Source: an uncultured Clostridia bacterium
GTDB lineage: Bacteria; Bacillota; Clostridia; Oscillospirales; Acutalibacteraceae
NCBI GenBank assembly: GCA_947585745.1
Contig: CANPXF010000005.1
Location: forward strand, 1 to 64,000
Length of the DNA: 64,000 nucleotides
Direction of reading: 5' to 3'
A program made the translations under genes and the position numbers. The notes below the pieces were generated by a model. It saw nothing but the letters and a program-made list of their open reading frames with translations, was not told the origin of the DNA and searched no databases. This document shows, one piece after another, positions 25,328 through 33,269 of this stretch. Numbering within the stretch: the stretch's first letter is position 1; each line of letters opens with the position of its first letter.

Positions 25328-25647
25328 TATAATTCTTCCTTTCCGTTGAGAGCTGCGCTAATATTTTCGTTATGCTCTGCCATTTCGTGCATAATCTCAA
25401 GAGCTTCGTCTACCAGTTTTGAGAACATATTCCACGGAACAAGTTTTGCTATAACCGGAAAAGCCTTAACCGCAAGATTATAGGCGTACCTCAGCTTGAG
25501 CTTACCTGTTCCGCTTCCGAATACTGATTCAGACTCGCTAACCGCGTATACAAGCCAGTGTCTAAAAGCGTCAAAGCGGAGAGCTAAAAAGCCAACTATC
25601 GCAGCGGCTATAACGATTGAAATTATCATTAGTGTAACTTTATCCAT
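25327..25647 (-). CDS. putative holin, LL-H-like
   Basis: 106 residues with one N-terminal transmembrane helix (4-24), then a soluble part containing AVSESESVFGSGTGKLKLRYAYNLAVKAFP, which resembles the AExxFGSGTGKxKK pattern of phage LL-H-type holins. Its stop codon overlaps the endolysin start, typical for a lysis pair. It would open the membrane to release the endolysin. Confidence 0.65.
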   Translation of the reverse strand: MDKVTLMIISIVIAAAIVGFLALRFDAFRHWLVYAVSESESVFGSGTGKLKLRYAYNLAVKAFPVIAKLVPWNMFSKLVDEALEIMHEMAEHNENISAALNGKEEL

Positions 25648-25939
25648 TAGGTATCATTCCTTCCTCTGAGTCGTCTGACAATGAACTGTCAGACGCATTT
25701 TTGATTTTTTGCTTATTCTCAACGGCAGATTTAATTAAATAGCCGATTATGCCTCCTGTCATAGGATAGCCGACAAAATTATAAAGGCCTTCGGCATTGA
25801 TATACTCAGGTACGGTAATCGCCTGATAAGTTGTAAGGCTAATACCGAAAATAGCTACTATGAACCATAGTAGAATCATAGCAGCTATAATTTTCTTTGA
25901 ATATTCGCGCATAGAACGCTTTTTAACGTGTTTTTTCAT
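25640..25939 (-). CDS. putative second holin or phage membrane protein
   Basis: 99 residues, two predicted membrane helices (about 15-37 and 53-68), a basic N-terminus (MKKHVKKRSMREYSKK) and an acidic tail. It overlaps the gene after it by eight bases. Size, topology and place between tail and endolysin genes suggest a holin or antiholin; no family was identified with certainty. Confidence 0.5.
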   Translation of the reverse strand: MKKHVKKRSMREYSKKIIAAMILLWFIVAIFGISLTTYQAITVPEYINAEGLYNFVGYPMTGGIIGYLIKSAVENKQKIKNASDSSLSDDSEEGMIPNG

Positions 25940-26182
25940 TTAGCTATCCTCGTCCTCAAGGTCATCAATTCTATGATTGGCTACCTTAATGTCATTTTTT
26001 ATAACTTCAATATCTTTCTCAATTTGATACGTTCGTTCTATAAGATTATTATGCTTATCGACTTTTTTCTCCAGTTGCTCTATGCGATAATTAGATAGCT
26101 TAGTGTTAATAAGTATGCCGCCCAATGAGCCAACAGCTGAGCCCGCAAGTCCGATAATACCGACTAAAACCTCAGTGTCCAT
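25940..26182 (-). CDS. XhlA-like phage membrane-associated protein
   Basis: 80 residues: one N-terminal hydrophobic helix (VLVGIIGLAGSAVGSLGGILI) followed by a long helical, charged coiled-coil region (EQLEKKVDKHNNLIERTYQIEK). The arrangement is like XhlA/haemolysin-type proteins that accompany holins, with helix and coil in reversed order. Function inferred from position. Confidence 0.5.
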   Translation of the reverse strand: MDTEVLVGIIGLAGSAVGSLGGILINTKLSNYRIEQLEKKVDKHNNLIERTYQIEKDIEVIKNDIKVANHRIDDLEDEDS

Positions 26183-26184
26183 TT

Positions 26185-27063
26185 TTATGCCCCCTGTAAA
26201 TATTTTTGAGAGAGCTTCTGCGATATATATGTAAAGTAAACCCAGTCGACGTTTGTTATCTCAATATCTCCGTTATAAATCTGTACTTGTTCTGGACTGT
26301 CGTTAATATAAAGATTGCGGACTTTGTACCCGCTCGGGTGAATACGCCAGTAGTCCTCGTAATTAGAAGTTTGAACAGTGCCTTGACCATGTGGAATATA
26401 TACGCCGATAAGGTCACCTTTTGTCGGCGTTTCAAGACCTACCTCATAAGTGCCGTCGCCGTATTCAAAAACAATGTTTTGATTAAGTTCGGCTTGAGCA
26501 TATACTAAAAAATTTAAGTCGGTTAATTTAGTAGGCGATATTGATTTGTCAGGTATTTTTTCAGGATTAACAATCTGCTCTTCCCACGCATACGGTATTT
26601 GAGCGCCATGTCGAATATAAAAGAATGTTCTGTTGTAATAGGGAATATATACAATATACTTTATATCGGTATATCGGACCGTAAGTTCTGCCTCTGTTCC
26701 GTCTGGGACATTAAAAAGCTCTGCTAAAGAATCATATACTCTAAATTGAAAGAGATAAGTACGTTTATCAGAATTTTGTCCTCGGTCAAACATAGTATTT
26801 AAGGTAGTTTCATCATGGACATTGCCTAAATCTTCTTTAATTACAATTTCTGTGTTTCTGATAAAGTCCCAGATACCACGAATCTTTTCTTGAATCTCCC
26901 TAAAACAGTTTGAGGTTTTAGTCCAAAACCAGTTAAAGTACGCAGCAGGGGGCTTGTAGCCTGCGAAAAAGCCTGTAGCTTTAACTGATTCCTTAGGCTC
27001 AACGCCCAGTGCGGTCCAGTCAGGTGGGCTATTTGTAAAATCATTAGTATTAAATGAAGCCAT
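26185..27063 (-). CDS. putative phage tail-fibre protein
   Basis: 292 residues. The N-terminus (FTNSPPDWTALGVEPKESVKATGF ... YKPPAAYFNWFWTKT) is a pattern common in tail-fibre and tail-spike proteins of Firmicutes phages. The rest is beta-rich and low in recognisable motifs. Likely part of the adsorption apparatus. Confidence 0.6.
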   Translation of the reverse strand: MASFNTNDFTNSPPDWTALGVEPKESVKATGFFAGYKPPAAYFNWFWTKTSNCFREIQEKIRGIWDFIRNTEIVIKEDLGNVHDETTLNTMFDRGQNSDKRTYLFQFRVYDSLAELFNVPDGTEAELTVRYTDIKYIVYIPYYNRTFFYIRHGAQIPYAWEEQIVNPEKIPDKSISPTKLTDLNFLVYAQAELNQNIVFEYGDGTYEVGLETPTKGDLIGVYIPHGQGTVQTSNYEDYWRIHPSGYKVRNLYINDSPEQVQIYNGDIEITNVDWVYFTYISQKLSQKYLQGA

Positions 27064-27065
27064 AG

Positions 27066-27341
27066 TTATTCCTCGCTTTCCTCATCGGTAGCCGGAGGCT
27101 CAGGGTCGGTAACGGTCGGCTCGTCGCCCCACATTGTCATGACTGTAAGTGCTTCATGCTCAGGTAATTCATCAATTACCATTTGCCTACCAATAGGAGA
27201 GTTTGAGTAGCTTTTTCTTGACGGCTCTCCTATTTGTATTTTATCACCATTGAGGTCAGCAAATATTTGTATCAAGACGCTTACGCTGTTTTTGTTAAGT
27301 AATGTTAACGTGATTTCTGAATAAGTTTGTAAACTTGCCAT
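27066..27341 (-). CDS. hypothetical phage tail-region protein (91 residues)
   Basis: Unrecognised. A beta-rich N-terminal part is followed by an acidic proline/glutamate tail (TVTDPEPPATDEESEE). It lies between two fibre-like genes with a two-base gap to the next, so it is probably a small tail or fibre accessory protein. Confidence 0.5.
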   Translation of the reverse strand: MASLQTYSEITLTLLNKNSVSVLIQIFADLNGDKIQIGEPSRKSYSNSPIGRQMVIDELPEHEALTVMTMWGDEPTVTDPEPPATDEESEE

Positions 27342-27354
27342 AATTAAACCTCCG

Positions 27355-28119
27355 TTATTTGTATTTATATTTTAATACAAAATCAATAGTATCATCATTC
27401 GCCATAACAGCCCGGTCAAATCTATTTATCTCTAACACGGAAATGTTACTTTGAGTTGTAGTATTTATCGTATAGTTTACGTCGTTTACAGCAACCGCCG
27501 CCGCATTTGATTTCGCTGCAACAGGCAGACTGTAGTAGACCTTACCCCAGCCTTTTATCAAATGCGCGGTTGCTGATATAATGCAATAATTCCCATTCAG
27601 TTCATATGTTCCGGTCATTTTTTTAGCGCTGTTATCTGAATACCAAGCTTGATTATCAGATGTTATTTTACCTGTTTCAATTTTTGCCAGTGCATTTTGC
27701 AAAGATGTACTTAACGCGCTCCATGTGATGCTATTATCAGGTATGGTCCTATCAATAAAATCAGCCCATACGGAGCTACCCATTAAGCGGCGTCGTACAA
27801 GGATATTTTGATAATAAACAGATGTAACCACTTGATAAGCGTCAGAGTCTTCAGGCTCAATATATCTTAATTCATAAAGGAAGCTTCCGCCTAAAGCTGA
27901 TGACAACGCCCCCTGTGCGACAAAGCGGTATATAATTCCATTTTCCGTTAAGCTATCAATTTCTGAAAGATTAAATAAAAAACCTAAGTCTTTATAGTAC
28001 ACCTCCTTGTTGCCTGCGTCCGCGTCGATTTTTTTGAAATTTTCATTAAAGTCATCAATATTAAAATAGTCATTTCTTTCTGGTAATTTCAAGCCTAAAT
28101 TTGCTGTAACTTTAGCCAC
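27355..28119 (-). CDS. putative phage tail-fibre protein
   Basis: 254 residues from a GTG at 28119 with AAGAAGG seven bases upstream; the frame is open to 28164 but that would overlap the previous gene. The N-terminus, VAKVTANLGLKLPERNDYFNI followed by DFNENFKKIDA, is the usual start of baseplate-attached fibre proteins. A beta-rich C-terminal part follows. It should bind the host surface or link the fibre to the baseplate. Confidence 0.65.
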   Translation of the reverse strand: MAKVTANLGLKLPERNDYFNIDDFNENFKKIDADAGNKEVYYKDLGFLFNLSEIDSLTENGIIYRFVAQGALSSALGGSFLYELRYIEPEDSDAYQVVTSVYYQNILVRRRLMGSSVWADFIDRTIPDNSITWSALSTSLQNALAKIETGKITSDNQAWYSDNSAKKMTGTYELNGNYCIISATAHLIKGWGKVYYSLPVAAKSNAAAVAVNDVNYTINTTTQSNISVLEINRFDRAVMANDDTIDFVLKYKYK

Positions 28120-28132
28120 TTTATAACCTTCT

Positions 28133-28825
28133 TTATAATGGTAGGTGAACACTTGAAGAGTCACCTATAATTGTTCCAAGATAGCCGCCAGTAGTCTGTT
28201 CCTCGCTACCAAAGCCTGCTTGCGGGTTATACTCAAACGGATATTCAAAGTCTGCATAGGTTGAAGCACTGAGCTCTTCATAAGTATTTTTTTCTAAGTC
28301 TTTAATACGCTCGTTTTTTTCTTCTCCGAACTCAAATGTGCCTTCAAAATTGGCGTCATTAAGACGGACGCCTATAGGAAGCATAGACTCAATAAGAGCT
28401 ATAGCCTCTTCTACGGTATACTCGGACCTTACAAGGTCCAGCAGGGTAAATCCTACCAGTTCAACTGCGCCGGATATATCAGTATCGCGGAAGTACAATT
28501 TTTGCTCGTCTTCGCAATTCAATAATGGAGCAAGAAGCGAGATAACCTTTGTATAGTTGCCTTGGCAAGTGTTTCGCCAAATTCGATTTAAAATCAACAG
28601 CCTGTACTGCTCGTCATTTAGCTTACCCCTGAATTGTCCTACCGATTGTCCTAAGTAGTCGAGCGTTTTACCGGCTGCCTTAAAAAGGTCAGCGGACTCC
28701 ATCACAATATCGGAATCCGCTGCAATTTCTCGGCACGCAAGCTCATTAAGATTTAGTAGCTTAAAGTTGTTACCGTCTACCTTTTTGTAGTAAGCGTCAG
28801 GCAAGCGCTTTACGTTATTTTTCAT
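28133..28825 (-). CDS. putative phage baseplate/tail protein
   Basis: 230 residues. It begins with LPDAYYKKVDGNNFKLLNLNE and has LDYLGQSVGQFRGKLNDEQYRLLILNRIWRN, the pattern of small baseplate-wedge proteins that follow baseplate J in contractile-tail phages (DUF2612/DUF2313-like). Family assignment is by position and general pattern. Confidence 0.6.
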   Translation of the reverse strand: MKNNVKRLPDAYYKKVDGNNFKLLNLNELACREIAADSDIVMESADLFKAAGKTLDYLGQSVGQFRGKLNDEQYRLLILNRIWRNTCQGNYTKVISLLAPLLNCEDEQKLYFRDTDISGAVELVGFTLLDLVRSEYTVEEAIALIESMLPIGVRLNDANFEGTFEFGEEKNERIKDLEKNTYEELSASTYADFEYPFEYNPQAGFGSEEQTTGGYLGTIIGDSSSVHLPL

Positions 28826-28842
28826 AATACGGCATACGCCTC

Positions 28843-30018
28843 CTAAGTGTCGAGTATAATTTTGATACTGTCTTCGTTAGTTCTTGCAACCTCATAAGGC
28901 TCACAAGTAATATCTCTAACGCCAGTATTCTCAAAATTGGTACCTAAGCCTAAGCTTTTAATATTCTTGACACCGGTAATATTGATAAGAGAATACAGTT
29001 TACTAAGGTATAAAGACTCTCCCGCTGATAAGGAGTTTATATAGCTAATCAAATTTGCTTTAATAGTAGCTTCAGCGGAGTCTTCAAGAAAATTATTCGT
29101 CTCAAGTTCAATCGCTATATATACGTTTTTCTGAGACGTATGAGAAAATGAAACCTCATGCTCATTTCCGTAGTCGTCAGCAATTATCGTTGTAATATCA
29201 CCGCAAGTATGAATTCCTATAGGCTTCTTGTCAAATATTGCCTTTGCCACTTCGTCATCATTTGCAGTTGCCCCCAAAACGTAGCACTTAAAAGAGTGAG
29301 GTGGGAGTCCATCTTTCACTTCCTCAGAATCGTTTTCAATGATAATACAGTCGCTAACGCCATCAACTCTTAGCACTGCGCTTCTTATATTTTCAAGAGT
29401 CGTTAAGCCAGAGCCGGCAATCGCCTGTATGAATCGCTTTCTAAGTTCCGTGTCAGTTTCTGTAGCCAAGCCTGAGGATATAAGGCCGTCTCCTTTAGCG
29501 AGGTCAATTATAATTGAATCAACATACTCAACTGCATTTACTATTGTATCGATAGTTTTTACGTAAATATTACCTTCTGGACCCGCTGTGTCGCACCGTA
29601 CAATAACGGTTGCAAGACCATTTTCTGGTATAACGTAGTCGTCAATGGTAGAAAAGATTAAAGACTGCGTAGCGTTTGATACTTCAAAGCCAAACTCAAT
29701 CGTCTCTCCGGGAGTTCCTTTTAAAGTTATCTGGTACTCCGCAGCAGTCGGTGCGTTCCTTTCAATTCCTGCAAAAACGCAAAGTCTATCAAGGCTCACG
29801 CCACTTGCAGTAGAAGGAAAGCGCGAATAATATACGCCTTCTAAAGTTTGGTATAGCTCGTCTAAATCAGCCACGTTAAGTCTTATGTACTTACCGAGTA
29901 TAGTAAGCTCCGAGGTGTCAATCTGCTCACCAAATAGCTCTTTAGCGCGATTTTCTTGAGCTTCCAGTATTTCATCATAGGTAGGCCTGTTAAAGCCTAA
30001 ATCAGTTAAAGCCGACAT
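28843..30018 (-). CDS. phage baseplate J-like protein
   Basis: 391 residues of the baseplate J/gp47 family: DLGFNRPTYDEILEAQENRAKELFG, the segment TASGVSLDRLCVFAGIERNAPTAA, a GPEGNIYVKTIDTIVN region, and a C-terminal part with LRKRFIQAIAGSGLTTLENIRSAVLRVDGV. The protein forms the wedge that closes the baseplate ring in contractile tails. The start follows AGGAGGG. It is the first intact gene of the operon. Confidence 0.88.
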   Translation of the reverse strand: MSALTDLGFNRPTYDEILEAQENRAKELFGEQIDTSELTILGKYIRLNVADLDELYQTLEGVYYSRFPSTASGVSLDRLCVFAGIERNAPTAAEYQITLKGTPGETIEFGFEVSNATQSLIFSTIDDYVIPENGLATVIVRCDTAGPEGNIYVKTIDTIVNAVEYVDSIIIDLAKGDGLISSGLATETDTELRKRFIQAIAGSGLTTLENIRSAVLRVDGVSDCIIIENDSEEVKDGLPPHSFKCYVLGATANDDEVAKAIFDKKPIGIHTCGDITTIIADDYGNEHEVSFSHTSQKNVYIAIELETNNFLEDSAEATIKANLISYINSLSAGESLYLSKLYSLINITGVKNIKSLGLGTNFENTGVRDITCEPYEVARTNEDSIKIILDT

Positions 30019-30027
30019 TTAGCCCTC

Positions 30028-30140
30028 CTATAAGTCAAAATCAAAAACGACGTCTATTTCTTCGTCGTTACTGTTTGTCGCCACAAAAGAAATATGTAAA
30101 ACTCTATCAGAACTAAGCTCATATTCGAATGACACAAGCT
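30028..30140 (-). pseudogene. C-terminal remnant of a baseplate protein, cut by the right attachment repeat
   Basis: The reading frame directly ahead of baseplate J is open for about 37 codons (ELVSFEYELSSDRVLHIS ... EEIDVVFDFDL) and ends nine bases before the baseplate J start. It has no start codon of its own; going upstream it enters the 59-bp repeat and meets a stop. In related tail operons this position holds a DUF2634/XkdS- or gp25-like protein, and the sequence fits such a C-terminus. Confidence 0.65.
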
Positions 30141-30195
30141 CAGCCAATGAACGTCTAAGTCGAACACCTCAAGTGTTCGACTTAGATTGCGTTAG
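30137..30195. repeat. right attachment-site copy (59-bp direct repeat)
   Basis: It is identical to 19537-19595, and the repeat spacing is exactly 10,600 bases. It is followed by a hairpin terminator (30207-30240) that was probably the original tRNA-Gln terminator before insertion. Confidence 0.8.
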
Positions 30196-30206
30196 ACCAG
30201 CCAAAA

Positions 30207-30240
30207 AACAGACAGTCAAAAAGCCTGTCTGTTATTTTAT
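30207..30240 (+). terminator. terminator, probably the original end of the tRNA-Gln transcript
   Basis: AACAGACAG and CTGTCTGTT with a nine-base loop, followed by ATTTTAT. Confidence 0.7.
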
Positions 30241-30347
30241 ATGGCGGGATTCAAAGCCAAGCGTTAAGAAATCGTTTCGGTGAAACGATTTTAGCGAGGA
30301 GCGTTTATGTTTAGCCTTAATAAAGTATTAAAATTAATATATAAATA

Positions 30348-30376
30348 TTGATAAATTCATTTTCGTGTGTTAAAAT
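30348..30376 (+). promoter_or_regulatory. promoter, copy 1 of a duplicated promoter/5' region
   Basis: TTGATA, 17 bases, TAAAAT. The 36 bases from 30344 match 31680-31715 almost exactly, and similarity continues about 45 bases downstream. Confidence 0.7.
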
Positions 30377-30514
30377 AATGCAGACATATAATTTAAAAAA
30401 TATTTAATTACGTTTATTTACATATGGAAAATCGGTGTGAAAATGTTAGGTGAAAAATCAATAAACTATAGTAATATTAAAAGGCATGCAAGTTTAAATA
30501 TACATATTAAGAGG

Positions 30515-31513
30515 ATGATGTATTTTGAAAAAATTGTTGCAACTGTTTTGACAATTTCACTTTCTTTACTTTGCTTTGGATGTGGCTTTGGATGTGAAAA
30601 ATCACAACAAAATGAAAATGCTTTACAAGCACCTGAAATAAAACCATATTTATCAATTACAGAAACATATTATACAGATGAAACGGAGTCAGATATGAAC
30701 AGCCGTTGTTTTACTTATGATATTGAAAGTGATAAAATATCTGAAAGAGGTGTAGTACCTTACACGTCTGCTTATCCATTCACATTGTATTCAAGTGATA
30801 AAAATGATATATTCTATACTGCTTACAGCGGAAAAGGTGATCAGATATATTTATATAATAACGGTGATGCTCAAAAAAAGACCGACATATTTTCCGGCGT
30901 TAATTATGTTATACAATGCGGTAATCAATATTTTGCTGTTGCGAAGTTATTAGAGCATTATTCTACTGAACCTTTTATATTTGATAAGAAATTTAAAACA
31001 CCTCAACGGGTATTTCCGGATAAAAAGGATGACCGTATTACATGGAGCGTAAGCACTATTCCTCAAGATGATAAAGTATTATTTTCGTATTATTCTGATA
31101 AAATTTCACGGAAATGTGATAATACAAAAGAAGACGACAGCGCACCGTCTGATATAGCCTTATTGGATATGAAAACAAAAAAAATTGATGTAATATATAC
31201 AACTGATCAATATGTTTGGGCAATCGCCGGGAATGACAAAAAGTTATATTTTTGTTGTTCTCCAAGTGGTACAAGCGATAAAACTGAAAACAAGCTGTAT
31301 GAAGTTGATCTTTCTACAAAGCAAAGTTTTGAAATAAAAGTTCCGTTTTATATTACTGAAGAGATGGCTCTATGGAAAAACACATTGTATTGTTTAGGTG
31401 AGAAAAATGATGTCAGAGGAATATATACATATAACATAAAAACTAAAAACACATCAGTAATATTAAAGGAAAATAAAAACGAATATATAAATGGATTTAC
31501 ATTAAATTACTAA
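30515..31513 (+). CDS. secreted or lipid-anchored protein of unknown function; possible frameshift at its start
   Basis: 332 residues from 30515 (in-frame starts at 30437 and 30443 exist but have poor binding sites). The N-terminus is a hydrophobic signal (VATVLTISLSLLCFGCGFGC) with several cysteines, so probably a lipoprotein; the rest looks like repeated beta-propeller-style strands, with no known family. The A-run at 30525-30530 has six A's; one more would join a TTG (well spaced from AGAGG) to this frame and give a normal MKKIVATVL signal start. The gene is clearly more AT-rich than its neighbours, as expected of transferred DNA. Confidence 0.6.
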   Translation: MMYFEKIVATVLTISLSLLCFGCGFGCEKSQQNENALQAPEIKPYLSITETYYTDETESDMNSRCFTYDIESDKISERGVVPYTSAYPFTLYSSDKNDIFYTAYSGKGDQIYLYNNGDAQKKTDIFSGVNYVIQCGNQYFAVAKLLEHYSTEPFIFDKKFKTPQRVFPDKKDDRITWSVSTIPQDDKVLFSYYSDKISRKCDNTKEDDSAPSDIALLDMKTKKIDVIYTTDQYVWAIAGNDKKLYFCCSPSGTSDKTENKLYEVDLSTKQSFEIKVPFYITEEMALWKNTLYCLGEKNDVRGIYTYNIKTKNTSVILKENKNEYINGFTLNY

Positions 31514-31520
31514 GGTTAAA

Positions 31521-31563
31521 AGTCTGCTCTGTTCAGCTAATATACAGAGCAGGCTTTTTTATT
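31521..31563 (+). terminator. terminator after the secreted-protein gene
   Basis: CTGCTCTGT/ACAGAGCAG stem, then GCTTTTTTATT. Confidence 0.85.
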
Positions 31564-31683
31564 AGTGTTTGAGAATCCCCTTTCCCATACTTAGAAGAAA
31601 AATGTGTTTTCCGAGCCGTTTTTTAGTCAGTAGGTTGAATGTTCAGCTTTTTGTTTTTAAAGGTTAATATTTATAAATTGATA

Positions 31684-31712
31684 TTGATAAATTCATTTTC
31701 GTGTGGTACAAT
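31684..31712 (+). promoter_or_regulatory. promoter of the structured RNA, copy 2
   Basis: TTGATA, 17 bases, TACAAT; near-duplicate of 30348-30376. Confidence 0.75.
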
Positions 31713-31718
31713 AGTGTT

Positions 31719-31917
31719 GCCAACAATTTCAAAATTGTATAATTACGTTAAATGTTTCCTATACCAAGGGAGTAGTGTTTTTATTGTAAAAAACACCTGC
31801 TCCTATATCTTGCTATTCCCTTTTTGGAAACATTGCGTGATATTTGAAATTGTTTGGCGACAATCGGAGCTATGTGTTTTATGTGCGTATAACTTAGGTT
31901 GTACGCACTTTTTTATT
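31719..31917 (+). ncRNA. probable structured RNA of about 200 nt (unassigned)
   Basis: Between a strong promoter and a perfect terminator (GTGCGTATAAC, TTAG, GTTGTACGCAC, T-run at 31883-31917) the sequence is almost self-complementary. Paired blocks from outside in: GCCAACAATTTCAAA with TTTGAAATTGTTTGGC, ATTACG with CGTGAT, ATGTTTCC with GGAAACAT, CCAAGGGA with TCCCTTTTTGG, and an apical GTGTTTTT/AAAAAACAC. Length and long interrupted-rod shape resemble 6S RNA, but no conserved 6S bubble was identified, so this is only a candidate. As the terminator ends 13 bases before the ribosome binding site of the next gene, it could instead be a regulatory leader. Confidence 0.55.
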
Positions 31918-31945
31918 TTATAATTATTAAAAGGAGGAAATGAAA

Positions 31946-32722
31946 ATGAAAAAAGTGTTATCACTTATTCTCACCGCCGTTATTGCGGTGTCCTGCCTGT
32001 CTTTTTCCGCGGGCGCAAAAAAGGCAAAAATAAAAGCGCCGAAGTTAAAGTACATAACGCAAACTTCACTGACCTCGGCAAAAATAAGCTGGTCCAAGGC
32101 AAGCGGAGCAAAGGGCTATGTCCTTTACTACAGCACAACGGGCAGAGGATACAAAAAGCTCGTCACAACATCAAAAAAGAGCTATACACACAAAAAGCTG
32201 AAAAATAATAAAAAATATTACTACAAATTAAAATCGTATAAAAAGGTAAAAGGCAAGAAAAAGTACAGCAAATATTCAAACATTAAGACAATAAGATGCA
32301 CAAATTATTTAGTCAATCTCCATAACCCGTACAGAGTAAAAAATTTTGAAATTTTCAAGGGAATAAAATCATTCAAAATGAACGATACAAAATATTATAA
32401 CGGTTTTGTTTTTAGTACGTGTAGTTCGGGTGAAGAATCCTTTGCGGATTTTAATTTAAAGGGGAAATACAGTAAAATTCAGTTTACCTTTGGCTATGAC
32501 GACAGTACGGAATATACTAAAGCGGAGGATACGCTCAGTATAATCGCAGATGATGAGGTTATTAAAACATATGAGTTAAAATACGGCGACCTTACAAAGA
32601 CAGTCACATTAAATATTGACAATGCCAACAAGCTTGAATTTCTTATAGTAACAAAAGATGGTTCACAATTTTTTTTAACTTTGAATAAAATAGGCTTTGC
32701 CAATATAAGAGTTTTTAAATAA
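31946..32722 (+). CDS. secreted protein with Fn3 and NPCBM-like domains
   Basis: 258 residues from the ATG at 31946 (AAGGAGG eight bases upstream; ATG at 31940 is too close). A signal peptide ends about AGA. Residues 25-110 form a lysine/tyrosine-rich fibronectin type III domain (SAKISWSKASGAKGYVLYYS). Residues 115-258 look like an NPCBM/NEW2-type jelly roll: GFVFSTCSSGEESFADFNL, QFTFGYDDS, DTLSIIADDEVIKTYEL, LEFLI. Such domains bind sugars on secreted enzymes; no catalytic domain is present here. A glycan-binding surface protein is a reasonable inference. Confidence 0.7.
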   Translation: MKKVLSLILTAVIAVSCLSFSAGAKKAKIKAPKLKYITQTSLTSAKISWSKASGAKGYVLYYSTTGRGYKKLVTTSKKSYTHKKLKNNKKYYYKLKSYKKVKGKKKYSKYSNIKTIRCTNYLVNLHNPYRVKNFEIFKGIKSFKMNDTKYYNGFVFSTCSSGEESFADFNLKGKYSKIQFTFGYDDSTEYTKAEDTLSIIADDEVIKTYELKYGDLTKTVTLNIDNANKLEFLIVTKDGSQFFLTLNKIGFANIRVFK

Positions 32723-32730
32723 TATGTAAA

Positions 32731-32768
32731 AAGGGGCATATTCCTTATCGAATATGTCCCTTTATTTT
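32731..32768 (+). terminator. terminator after the Fn3/NPCBM-like gene
   Basis: GGGGCATATTC/GAATATGTCCC with a six-base loop, followed by TTTATTTT. Confidence 0.85.
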
Positions 32769-32857
32769 CAGCCTTTTTACTTTTACAGAACGTAAAATCA
32801 GAGGTGAAATCCTTAGAATTTATGATAACAAGCGTATTCTAATTTGTCGAATTTTTG

Positions 32858-32886
32858 TTGACACGCTATAATACTTATGATATAAT
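32858..32886 (+). promoter_or_regulatory. consensus sigma-A promoter
   Basis: A perfect TTGACA-17-TATAAT, 26 bases before the next start codon. Confidence 0.85.
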
Positions 32887-32912
32887 TTTAACCATAAAAG
32901 GAGGAGATAAAA

Positions 32913-33257
32913 ATGGTAACGAAAAGAAATATTGCATTGTGCATAGTGTTCAGCATAATTACTTGCGGAATTTATGCGCTGTACTGGTTTGTTGTACTTA
33001 CTGATGAAACAAATAATGTTTCAAATGATAACGACGGAACTTCCGGCGGAGTAGCTTTACTTTTATCCATTGTTACTTGCGGAATTTATGGTCTTTACTG
33101 GGCGTATAAACAGGGAGAAAAGCTTGATAAAGCGAAGAACGACAGGGGAATTCAGGCGTCAAACAGCGGAATTTTATATCTTATTCTCGGTTTACTCGGA
33201 TTTGGAATTATTGCCTACGCTCTTATGCAGGACAGCCTTAACAAGCTTGCAGAATAA
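32913..33257 (+). CDS. DUF4234 membrane protein
   Basis: 114 residues with three to four hydrophobic segments. Two of them repeat the motif ITCGIYALYW / VTCGIYGLYWAYKQGE, the DUF4234 signature. The family is integral to the membrane and of unknown function. The ATG follows AAAGGAGG and a consensus promoter. It is followed 12 bases later by a DUF2752 gene, a frequent companion. Confidence 0.8.
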   Translation: MVTKRNIALCIVFSIITCGIYALYWFVVLTDETNNVSNDNDGTSGGVALLLSIVTCGIYGLYWAYKQGEKLDKAKNDRGIQASNSGILYLILGLLGFGIIAYALMQDSLNKLAE

Positions 33258-33269
33258 TTGGAGAAAAAA

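Larger units (their letters stand above)
19537..30195. mobile_element. prophage remnant integrated at tRNA-Gln
   Basis: A 10.6-kb block between two 59-bp direct repeats. All its genes are on the minus strand: cut end of a baseplate gene, baseplate J, tail protein, tail fibres, XhlA-like protein, two holin candidates, endolysin, then small accessory genes and a SprT-like protein. No integrase, excisionase, terminase, portal or capsid gene can be found in any frame. The tail genes begin truncated at the right repeat, so most of the phage has been lost. It may be a decaying prophage, or less likely a domesticated tail/lysis unit. Confidence 0.82.

Noticed and set aside
31639-31923. A 94-codon open frame on the plus strand.
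   Set aside because: It covers the promoter, structured RNA and terminator, and lacks a binding site.
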